Shown here piece after piece: positions 8,283 through 14,740 of a DNA stretch of 17,296 nt. The translations under genes were made by a program, and so were the position numbers. This DNA comes from Chamaesiphon sp031376885 (GTDB lineage: Bacteria > Cyanobacteriota > Cyanobacteriia > Cyanobacteriales > Chamaesiphonaceae), in NCBI GenBank assembly GCA_031376885.1, contig JANMEL010000188.1, positions 1 through 17,296 on the forward strand, given 5' to 3'. Positions within the stretch are counted from its first letter, which is position 1. Each line of letters begins with the position of its first letter. The notes below the pieces were generated by a model. The model saw only the letters and a list, made by a program, of their open reading frames with translations. It was not told the origin of the DNA and did not search any database.

Positions 8283-9887
8283 ATGAATAGATGGCAGCAG
8301 ATTAGCTTAGTTTCGATCGCCTTGCTGTTGGTGACAAGTTGCACCCGCAGTAGTAGTGGCGATAGTAATACCAGTGACGACGGGGGGAGGATTACGGTGG
8401 GCACAACTCAGAAGCCCCGCACCCTCGATCCGGCAGATGCCTATGAATTACGATCGATCTCTTTGATTCGGAATTTGAGCGATCGATTGTATAATTATGA
8501 GCCTGGTAGTACGGAACTCAAGCTTCAGTTGGCAACCGCTTTGCCAAAAGTGAGTGCGGATGGTTTGATATATACGATCGAGCTGCGGAAGGGTGTGGTA
8601 TTTCACGATGGTACGCCGTTTGATGCGGCGGCGATGAAATTTTCCCTCGACAGGTTTATTCAGAATAAGGGCAAACCCGCCTTCTTGCTTGCCGAGCGGG
8701 TAGATTCGATCGCCGCCACAGGTACACACCAATTAACCATCAAGCTCAAAAAGCCCTTCGCCGCCTTTCCTTCGATGCTGGCGTTCCCTGGTACCTGCGC
8801 CATCTCCCCCAAAGCGTACAAAATCGAGCCAAATAAATTTGAAGCAAACATCTTCGTTGGCACAGGCCCATATAAACTGGGTGAGTATGGTACCGATCGA
8901 GTCAAATTCGAGGTATTCGATCGCTATTGGGGCAAGAAACCCGCCAACAAAGGGATCGATCTCCAAATCTTCAACAACAACTCAGCCAACCTCTACAACT
9001 CCTTCCGCACCGGAGCTGTAGATATCGCCTTCCAAGCCCTAGAACCCGATCAAGTCAAGAGCCTAGAAGAAGGCAGCAGAGCCAAACAATGGCAATCGAT
9101 CGCCATCGATGGTAGCGTCACTAGCTACATGATCCTCAACGTCCTCCAGAAGCCCCTAGATAACCCCCTAGTCCGTCAAGCACTAGCAGCACTAGTAGAT
9201 CGACCCACAATCAACGAGCGCGTCTTGTACGGGCAAGGAAAGCCCTTATATAGCATCGTCCCCGATACCTTCAGCGTCTCTCAACCAGTCTTCCAAAAAG
9301 CCTACGGCGATGGCAATATCGAACTCGCCAAACAACTTCTCACCCAAGCCGGATTCACACCCCAAAACCCCGCCAAAATCCAAATCTGGTATCCCTCCGG
9401 CTCCACCAATCGCCGTCTCACAGCAGGCTTCCTCAGTGCCTACGCCAAGCAAAAACTCGGCGGAATCATCCAACTCGAACCCAATACGATCGAATCAGCC
9501 TCATTCTTCAAATACGTCAGCAAAAACATCTACCCCGTCACCCTCCAAGACTGGTACCCCGACTTTCTCGATCCCGACAACTTCGTACAACCCTTCCTAG
9601 AATGCCCCAAAGGTAGCACAACAGGCGGCTGCAAAGAAGGCGGCACCCAATCCCAAGGCTCATTCTACTATAGCGATCGAATGAATCAACTCATCGCCGC
9701 CCAAGGCAAAGAAACAAACCCCACCAAACGCCAACAAATATACACCGAAATCCAAACCCTCCTCCAACAAGATGTCCCCATCATCCCCCACTGGCAAACT
9801 AAAGATTTTGTCTTCGCCAAAAACGGCATGAGCGGCATCAATATCGATCCCCTCCAAAACCTCCTCTACTCAGACATCAAGAAATAA
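8283..9887 (+). CDS. Peptide/nickel-type ABC transporter substrate-binding lipoprotein (SBP family 5)
   Basis: This is the extracytoplasmic solute receptor of an ABC importer of the DppA/OppA class. The 534-residue protein begins with a lipoprotein signal peptide, a hydrophobic stretch ending in the lipobox LVTSC with Cys20, so it should be anchored on the outer face of the inner membrane. A Ser/Gly/Asp linker follows. Then comes the family start GTTQKPRTLDPADAYE (about 40-55) and the ELRKGVVFHDGTPFDA motif (about 100-115) typical of SBP_bac_5. Length is normal for the family. The permease gene starts 58 bp downstream in the same direction, supporting co-transcription. Start is ATG at 8283 without a Shine-Dalgarno sequence. 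Codon choice shifts from G/T-ending to C-ending codons within the gene around 8650-8760. Transported substrate (oligopeptide, dipeptide, glutathione or other) cannot be told. Confidence 0.9.
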   Translation: MNRWQQISLVSIALLLVTSCTRSSSGDSNTSDDGGRITVGTTQKPRTLDPADAYELRSISLIRNLSDRLYNYEPGSTELKLQLATALPKVSADGLIYTIELRKGVVFHDGTPFDAAAMKFSLDRFIQNKGKPAFLLAERVDSIAATGTHQLTIKLKKPFAAFPSMLAFPGTCAISPKAYKIEPNKFEANIFVGTGPYKLGEYGTDRVKFEVFDRYWGKKPANKGIDLQIFNNNSANLYNSFRTGAVDIAFQALEPDQVKSLEEGSRAKQWQSIAIDGSVTSYMILNVLQKPLDNPLVRQALAALVDRPTINERVLYGQGKPLYSIVPDTFSVSQPVFQKAYGDGNIELAKQLLTQAGFTPQNPAKIQIWYPSGSTNRRLTAGFLSAYAKQKLGGIIQLEPNTIESASFFKYVSKNIYPVTLQDWYPDFLDPDNFVQPFLECPKGSTTGGCKEGGTQSQGSFYYSDRMNQLIAAQGKETNPTKRQQIYTEIQTLLQQDVPIIPHWQTKDFVFAKNGMSGINIDPLQNLLYSDIKK

Positions 9888-9945
9888 TCTTCCTCCGCGC
9901 CCTACCCTTCGGGAAAACTTCGTTAACGCGTTAAAAAAAATCTAA

Positions 9946-10971
9946 ATGTCTCGATCGAAAACCCTCCAATACTACCTAGCCGCCCGACTCCTCCTAGCTC
10001 CCTTGATGCTACTGACGATCGTCACCCTCGTATTCTTCCTCCTCAAAGCCACACCAGGAGATCCCGCCGATGCCTTCCTCGGAAATAGAGCATCCCAAGA
10101 AGTCAAAGACGAATTACGCAAACAACTAGGCTTAGATAAACCAATTTATATTCAGTACTTTGGCTACCTATGGAACATCCTACATGGAGACTTTGGCAAC
10201 TCGATTACTAGTTCCGGTAAAGCAGTGATTAAAGTCATTCAAGAAAACTTTCCCGCAACATTAGAACTATCGATCGGCAGTATGATCGTAGCCTTTGTTG
10301 TGGGCGTAACAGTCGGCACAATTTCCGCATCTCGTCCAGGTACAATTGCCGATTTGGGTGGAAGATTATTCGGAATTGTTAGTTATTCCCTGCCGATTTT
10401 CTGGGTAGGTATGTTATTGCAATTAGTCTTTGCCGTTCAACTGCATATATTCCCCCTCGGCGGTAGATTCCCCGCAAATCTCACCCCACCACCAACTATT
10501 ACCGGACTTTATACGATCGATAGTTTATTGAAACTAGATATCGGTAGTTTCTTCATCTCCATTTATCATCTAGCTTTACCCTGTCTGACCCTTGGAGTCC
10601 TCCTCAGTGGAATTTTCGAGCGGATAGTCAGAGTCAATCTCAAACAGAGCATGAAAGCCGAATACGTCGAAGCAGCCAGAGCCAGAGGAATCCCCGAACG
10701 CAAGATTCTGATTACTCACGCCCTCAAGAATGCGATGATTCCCGTAATTACTGTCTTGGGTTTAACTACTGCTTCTCTACTAGGCGGTGCAGTATTAACC
10801 GAAGTAACATTTTCTTGGCCTGGATTAGCAAGTCAATTGTATGAAGCAATTTCCAATCGTGACTATCCAACTGTCCAAGGAATCATGGTATTCTTCGCAG
10901 GAATCGTCGTCATCGCTAGTATTTTTATCGATCTAATTAATGCCTGGATCGATCCACGAATTAAGTACTAA
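9946..10971 (+). CDS. ABC transporter permease, DppB/OppB/GsiC type
   Basis: This inner-membrane permease of 341 residues has an N-terminal membrane helix at about 12-33 followed by the family signature FFLLKATPGDPAD. A soluble loop follows with LRKQLGLDKPIYIQYFGYL and HGDFGNSI, characteristic of DppB-like subunits. More membrane spans come next, and the cytoplasmic EAA loop YVEAARARGIPERKILITHA (about 243-262) that docks on the ATPase. The C terminus ends in IDLINAWIDPRIKY, the usual ending of this subunit. It follows the substrate-binding gene by 58 bp and probably shares its transcript. The second permease (DppC type) and ATPase genes do not follow; the next gene is unrelated, so the full transporter must use subunits encoded elsewhere. 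Confidence 0.92.
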   Translation: MSRSKTLQYYLAARLLLAPLMLLTIVTLVFFLLKATPGDPADAFLGNRASQEVKDELRKQLGLDKPIYIQYFGYLWNILHGDFGNSITSSGKAVIKVIQENFPATLELSIGSMIVAFVVGVTVGTISASRPGTIADLGGRLFGIVSYSLPIFWVGMLLQLVFAVQLHIFPLGGRFPANLTPPPTITGLYTIDSLLKLDIGSFFISIYHLALPCLTLGVLLSGIFERIVRVNLKQSMKAEYVEAARARGIPERKILITHALKNAMIPVITVLGLTTASLLGGAVLTEVTFSWPGLASQLYEAISNRDYPTVQGIMVFFAGIVVIASIFIDLINAWIDPRIKY

Positions 10972-10973
10972 AT

Positions 10974-11043
10974 GAATTGAGAATTGAGAATTGAGAATTG
11001 AGAATTGAGAATTGAGAATTGAGAATTGAGAGTTGAGAGTTGA
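10974..11043. repeat. Heptamer tandem array (10 units, GAATTGA type)
   Basis: Ten in-phase 7-bp units start 3 bp after the permease stop codon: eight GAATTGA then two GAGTTGA. The unit differs in sequence from the other arrays in the window but has the same period. It separates the permease from the Uma2 promoter region. Confidence 0.92.
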
Positions 11044-11060
11044 TAACCCATGTTCTGCAA

Positions 11061-11090
11061 TTGGAATATCGATCGGGATTGGGATATAAT
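11061..11090 (+). promoter_or_regulatory. Promoter for the Uma2-family gene
   Basis: A perfect TATAAT lies at 11085-11090, with TTGGAA at 11061-11066 as a -35 candidate 18 bp upstream. Transcription would begin near 11097, giving a leader of about 37 nt that contains the GGAGG ribosome-binding site (11125-11129). Confidence 0.5.
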
Positions 11091-11133
11091 AATCATGGTT
11101 GAAACTTAATGCCTGTAAATACTTGGAGGTTTT

Positions 11134-11745
11134 ATGACAGTTGCCACCGTCAAGAGTCAAGTCGTCAATACCCAGTCATTGCTACTCAATGTTATTAATA
11201 CGACTTTGACAGTTACATCAGAGCAATTTCATCGTCTCTGTATCGATAATCCCGATTTACGTCTAGAATTGACTCCAAATCAAGAATTGATTGTTATGCC
11301 TCCAACATTGCCGATTACTGGTGAAAGAAATGGAGATTTGTCAGGGCAGGTTTGGTACTGGAACCGACAGAGCAATCTAGGTAAAGCATTTGATTCTTCG
11401 ACAGGATATGACTTTACAGCATTAGACGGTGGACAACTATCGCCTGATGCTTCTTGGATTGAAAAGTCCAGGCTCGAAGGTATTTCTCTGGAAAAGTTCT
11501 TTTCGATCGCACCTGAGTTTGTAATTGAACTACGTTCTAGTAGTGATAACCTGAAACCAATCCAGGAAAAAATGATGATATATCAACGAGTTGGAGTGCG
11601 ATTAGGTTTACTCATCAATCCGAAAAATCAGCAGGTGGAAATCTATCGGCAAGGGCAAGAAGTAGAAATACTAGCAGCTCCCACATCCATTGACTGTAGC
11701 GAAGTCATGCCAGGTTTTAGCCTAGACATGAGCCGAATTTGGTAA
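11134..11745 (+). CDS. Uma2-family (DUF820) putative PD-(D/E)XK nuclease
   Basis: The 203-residue protein has the order of motifs expected of the Uma2/DUF820 family, which is greatly expanded in cyanobacteria and assigned to the restriction-endonuclease fold. An N-terminal helix-rich start (TSEQFHRLCIDNPDLRLELTP) carries Glu45. The core has LSPDASWI with Asp105, and PEFVIELRSSSD has Glu132, with Lys146 downstream. The late strand is GVRLGLLINPKNQQVEIYR. The catalytic set looks complete. A GGAGG box 4 nt before the ATG and a good promoter indicate an expressed, independent gene. The biological role of this family is not established, and no partner gene is adjacent. Family confidence is high; nuclease activity is inferred from fold. 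Confidence 0.88.
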   Translation: MTVATVKSQVVNTQSLLLNVINTTLTVTSEQFHRLCIDNPDLRLELTPNQELIVMPPTLPITGERNGDLSGQVWYWNRQSNLGKAFDSSTGYDFTALDGGQLSPDASWIEKSRLEGISLEKFFSIAPEFVIELRSSSDNLKPIQEKMMIYQRVGVRLGLLINPKNQQVEIYRQGQEVEILAAPTSIDCSEVMPGFSLDMSRIW

Positions 11746-11755
11746 TTGTCGTCAG

Positions 11756-12028
11756 TTAATCCTCAACCCATAATAACCGCACCGCCATCAGCGCAAATCC
11801 AAGGGCGGCAAAACCTTTGAGCACCTTTGTTGGCAAAAATGCCGCCATCTCCCCACCAGCCACCACCCCAATCAGACTAGTCAATAATAAAGCCGCCACC
11901 GAACCCAGAAATACAGCCCGTGGATGGGCACTACTACCACCCAAAGCGATCGCCGCCAACTGGCTTTTATCACCAATCTCAGCAATAAACACCGTTACAA
12001 AAGTCAAACCCAATAGCTGCCAATTCAT
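11756..12028 (-). CDS. Half-length UPF0016/GDT1 (TMEM165-like) cation transporter
   Basis: UPF0016 proteins are membrane cation/proton exchangers; cyanobacterial and plastid members export or handle manganese and calcium. This protein of 90 residues has the family signature ExGDKS at residues 17-22 (Glu17, Asp20, Lys21, Ser22) in its first membrane segment, then two more hydrophobic segments (about 39-58 and 68-86). Usual members carry two such halves in about 200 residues; this one has a single half and would need to pair with itself or another half-length protein. Length and clean start (ATG at 12028) and stop suggest a true small gene, not a fragment. It is convergent with the Uma2 gene (10 bp between stops) and divergent from the 40-residue gene. 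Ion specificity is not shown. Confidence 0.85.
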   Translation of the reverse strand: MNWQLLGLTFVTVFIAEIGDKSQLAAIALGGSSAHPRAVFLGSVAALLLTSLIGVVAGGEMAAFLPTKVLKGFAALGFALMAVRLLWVED

Positions 12029-12173
12029 CGCACATTTTCACAGATAAGTACAATTAGTCTAATCGATCGAGCCACAGTGCCAAAACATCTAAAGAATAGT
12101 TAACGATTGTTGCCTAGAACGCTCGATCGCCCAATAATAAAGACTGGAACACCCACTCAGCAACTACAGCATC

Positions 12174-12296
12174 ATGGACATCAAAGCAGTATTGCCGATT
12201 CTCACCATTCTATTCATCGTCTGTACCTTATTTTTTGGTACGCGCAATGGCTTCTACGATTCTGACAAATATCATGGTAATGGTTCCGCTCACTAA
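12174..12296 (+). CDS. Small single-span membrane protein, 40 residues
   Basis: The complete frame reads MDIKAVLPILTILFIVCTLF followed by FGTRNGFYDSDKYHGNGSAH. It has a hydrophobic helix (about 5-21), an Arg, then a polar tail with several Tyr, His and Asp, which is a lumen- or cytosol-facing tail of a small membrane subunit. Frames of this size and design in cyanobacteria are often low-mass subunits of photosystem or NDH-1 complexes. It feels familiar as a conserved cyanobacterial protein, and an NDH-1 subunit such as NdhP is one possibility, but I cannot confirm it. ATG at 12174 has no clear Shine-Dalgarno sequence. It is divergent from the UPF0016 half gene across 145 bp and lies 48 bp before the beta-CASP-like gene. 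Confidence 0.68.
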   Translation: MDIKAVLPILTILFIVCTLFFGTRNGFYDSDKYHGNGSAH

Positions 12297-12344
12297 ACAC
12301 CACCTGGTAATCAGTTCGACAGGATTTAAACCCCAAATATCCCT

Positions 12345-13946
12345 TTGTCTACTTTACCCCAACCCCCTAACGAAGATTTAGTTTGTATTCCCTATGGTGT
12401 TGGTCATAGTGATGAAGGGGTGTGTTTATTAGTTAAAATGGGGCCATATCGGATTTTGCTAGACTGTGGCTTGACAGATATTTCCCCCTTGATCGATGAA
12501 AATCTGCTGCCAATCTGCGATCTAGTCCTGTGTAGCAACGCTCATGCCGATCGAGCCAGAGGTTTATTATGTCTCCATCGAGCTTGTCCGACTCTACCAA
12601 TTTATACCAGCGAAGTCACTAGTCAACTGCTCCCACTAAATTGGCTCGATGATGAAGCTGGTGTGCCCCAATTTAGTCAGGCTCTACCCTGGCGACGCTC
12701 GATCGAATTTCAAGATGGTTTATCCGCCGAACTCTTTCCCGCTGGAAATTTGCCTGGAGCGGCGGCAATTTTATTGACCTATACTGGACTCGACAGATCT
12801 TATCGGATCTTTTATACTGGTGACTTCTTTCTCTCCAATTCCCGTCTCGTCGAAGGATTGCACCTAGACACCATCCGCAATCTCAACCCCGATGTGACGA
12901 TCGTCGAAGGCACATATGGCACATCCCGCCATCCCCATCGCCGTCAACAAGAAAATCATCTCATGGCGCAAATCGATCGGGCTATTAACGATCGAAAGTC
13001 AATCCTATTACCAGTCTCCGCCCTCGGCATCGCTCAAGAACTGTTGATCTTATTGCGAAGTCATCACCTATTTACTGGGCGCGATCTCGATATCTGGGTA
13101 GATAGTTCGATCGCCGCAGGTTGCGATATCTACCTGCAACTACTCCCCCATTTTCCCCCATCCGTTCAAAACTTCGCCCGTCATCAAGCCCTATTTTGGG
13201 ATGAAAAAGTTCGCCCCCACGTTCGCCAACTTACACCCGACACCCTCCAAAACGTTCAACGTCCATGTATTGCGATCGTCAGTGCAGCCACAAATCTAAA
13301 CACCTATATCGAAAGACATCCATTTCCCTGGCTAGTATTATTACCAGATCGATCGACCACACCAATCGATCTACCCGAAATTGAAGTCGATACCTACCTT
13401 CTGAGCGAACATTCCGACGGCGCAGGCACCGTGCAACTCATCCATAACCTGCGCCCAAAGCACGTCATCTTCACCCATGGCTCCCCCACCTATTTAGCCG
13501 ATCTCACCGCCCTAGAAGAGCTGCAAAACCGCTATCACGTCCATTCTCCAGCCGTCGGCACCATCGTATCTCTGCCGATCGGTGATACCTTCATCCAACC
13601 AGCACCACCCGCTGACCCCAATTATGAGGGCGAACTTACCGAATTAGATCGATCGATTAATATTACCCTCCCCAAAGCCATCTCTCTAGATCCTCGCTGG
13701 CACAACTTCGCCGATACTGGTGTAGTAGAAGTCAGATGGCAAGGCGAAGAAATTGTCTTCCGAGCCATTGCCCAGCGCGAACTCCTCGACAAACAATCCA
13801 CCCAGCCCCCACCAGACACCCACTGTTGCGGCAACTGTCGTCACCAACGCGGGCGACACTGCTACAACCCTCGATCGCCCCTCCACGGCTTCAAAGTCAC
13901 CCCCGACGGCATTTGCCCCGTCTTTGAGTCAATAGAGTCCACGTAG
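12345..13946 (+). CDS. Metallo-beta-lactamase/beta-CASP-like protein with altered metal ligands and C-terminal Cys cluster
   Basis: The 533-residue protein follows the layout of RNA-processing MBL-fold nucleases (RNase J/CPSF type). ILLDCGL comes at about 37-43 and the motif-2 region SNAHADRARG at 64-73. The motif-3 region AGNLPGAA (133-140) and FYTGDF (156-161) follow, then the beta-CASP block (EGTYGTSRHPHR...PVSALGIAQELLILL), SEHSDGAG and IFTHGSP. Several canonical metal-binding His are replaced: Asn65 and Arg70 in the HxHxDH motif, Asn135 where motif 3 has His. His67, Asp69 and Asp160 remain. The last 45 residues form a Cys-rich cluster (CCGNC...HCYNP...CPVF) that may bind zinc. The start is TTG at 12345 by elimination: an in-frame stop lies at 12327-12329 and no ATG or GTG precedes the first conserved motif. 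Function is uncertain; it may be catalytically weak or structural. Confidence 0.83.
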   Translation: MSTLPQPPNEDLVCIPYGVGHSDEGVCLLVKMGPYRILLDCGLTDISPLIDENLLPICDLVLCSNAHADRARGLLCLHRACPTLPIYTSEVTSQLLPLNWLDDEAGVPQFSQALPWRRSIEFQDGLSAELFPAGNLPGAAAILLTYTGLDRSYRIFYTGDFFLSNSRLVEGLHLDTIRNLNPDVTIVEGTYGTSRHPHRRQQENHLMAQIDRAINDRKSILLPVSALGIAQELLILLRSHHLFTGRDLDIWVDSSIAAGCDIYLQLLPHFPPSVQNFARHQALFWDEKVRPHVRQLTPDTLQNVQRPCIAIVSAATNLNTYIERHPFPWLVLLPDRSTTPIDLPEIEVDTYLLSEHSDGAGTVQLIHNLRPKHVIFTHGSPTYLADLTALEELQNRYHVHSPAVGTIVSLPIGDTFIQPAPPADPNYEGELTELDRSINITLPKAISLDPRWHNFADTGVVEVRWQGEEIVFRAIAQRELLDKQSTQPPPDTHCCGNCRHQRGRHCYNPRSPLHGFKVTPDGICPVFESIEST

Positions 13947-14080
13947 GCGGTTACTGTTGGCGTAGCCTTGCCTTTGGCATTGCGGCTTGTACTGAGCGTA
14001 GCCGAAGTAAGCCGTAAGCGCAAGGCGCAGGCTTTGCCAACGCGTAGCGTCTGCCTTAGCGGAAGTGCGGACTTTGTAAT
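13947..14080. repeat. Palindromic dispersed repeat block
   Basis: The spacer after the beta-CASP-like gene is built of nested short palindromes. These include CGGCTT/AAGCCG (13983-13988 with 14009-14014) flanking ACTGAGCGTAGCCGAAGT (13991-14008), plus repeated GGCGTAG, GCAAGGC and TTTGCC(A) words. ACTGAGCGTAGYCGAAGT is a motif I recall as widely dispersed in cyanobacterial genomes. A related TTGAGCGTAGTCGAAAG occurs at the end of tnpB (904-920). A frame crosses the block into the HIT gene but is repeat-encoded. Confidence 0.6.
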
Positions 14081-14114
14081 AACCCCGATTTTAATCGGTG
14101 GCTCACCGTATTGC

Positions 14115-14162
14115 CTCACCCCCAACCCCTCACCCCTCACCCCTCACCCCTCACCCCTCACC
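14115..14162. repeat. Heptamer tandem array (CTCACCC type) abutting the HIT start codon
   Basis: Six 7-bp units (CTCACCC, one CCAACCC variant) plus a partial unit run right up to the ATG at 14163. It is the third sequence class of period-7 repeat in the window and takes the place where a Shine-Dalgarno sequence would be. Confidence 0.88.
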
Positions 14163-14501
14163 ATGGAAACCATCTTCAGCAAAATCATCCGTAAAGAAAT
14201 TCCCGCCAACATCGTATATGAAGACGATCGCGCCCTAGCCTTCCGCGACTTACATCCCCAAGCACCAGTCCATATCCTAATTATCCCCAAACAACCGATC
14301 GAATCGATCGCCACCGCCCAGACAACAGACGAAGCACTTCTAGGACATCTACTCCTCACCGCCAAACAAATCGCCATCCAAGAACAACTCATCAATGGTT
14401 ATCGCATCGTCATCAATACAGGCGCAGACGGCGGGCAAACCGTATTCCATCTCCATCTGCACTTACTCGGCGATCGATCCATGACATGGCCACCAGGTTA
14501 A
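14163..14501 (+). CDS. HIT-family (HINT-like) nucleotide hydrolase
   Basis: Histidine-triad proteins of the HINT branch hydrolyse nucleoside phosphoramidates and related adducts in the cytoplasm. The 112-residue protein has the family start TIFSKIIRKEIPANIVYEDD, the strand ALAFRDLHPQAPVHILIIPK, and the triad HLHLHLL with His96, His98 and His100; His98 is in the nucleophile position by analogy. The ending MTWPPG is typical for this branch. Length is standard. Start is ATG at 14163, because everything upstream in the longer open frame is repeat DNA. The gene runs in the same direction as the beta-CASP-like gene, 216 bp downstream, and ahead of psbA. No ribosome-binding site is visible. Confidence 0.93.
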   Translation: METIFSKIIRKEIPANIVYEDDRALAFRDLHPQAPVHILIIPKQPIESIATAQTTDEALLGHLLLTAKQIAIQEQLINGYRIVINTGADGGQTVFHLHLHLLGDRSMTWPPG

Positions 14502-14651
14502 AATGAAAAATTAGATTGAATATTCTCATATTTCCTTAACAATTGGCTTAACTCGGCACCAGCAGCAAGTTGAGAACATCGATCCCTAGTGCGATCGCCC
14601 TCGAACTCAACCAATTCTCGTCAAAACCGCAAATTAGTTTCTGAACACCCC

Positions 14652-14680
14652 TTTACATACCTAAATATATGCCCTAATAT
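14652..14680 (+). promoter_or_regulatory. psbA promoter with a partial HLR1-like site
   Basis: TTTACA (14652-14657) and TAATAT (14675-14680) are separated by 17 bp, giving a start near 14687 and an AT-rich leader of about 54 nt without a Shine-Dalgarno sequence, as often seen for psbA. TTTACATA matches one half of the HLR1 element bound by the response regulator RpaB; the next half-site (CC then TAAATATA) is degenerate, so high-light control through RpaB is only suggested. Confidence 0.55.
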
Positions 14681-14740
14681 AAAAGACATGGGGGAGAAAA
14701 CAAACCCAGCACCTAAAAAATTTATCGCAATTATAAGCAA

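Noticed and set aside
12107..12140. Promoter for the 40-residue gene (TTGTTG with TAATAA)
   Set aside because: The spacing is 20-22 bp, too long for a credible pair.
14085..14098. CCGAT/ATCGG hairpin as a terminator for the beta-CASP-like gene
   Set aside because: The stem is only 5 bp and no T-run follows.
13968..14162. N-terminal extension of the HIT protein
   Set aside because: The extra residues are encoded by dispersed and heptamer repeats; the HIT fold begins right at the ATG at 14163 and the resulting length is normal for the family.
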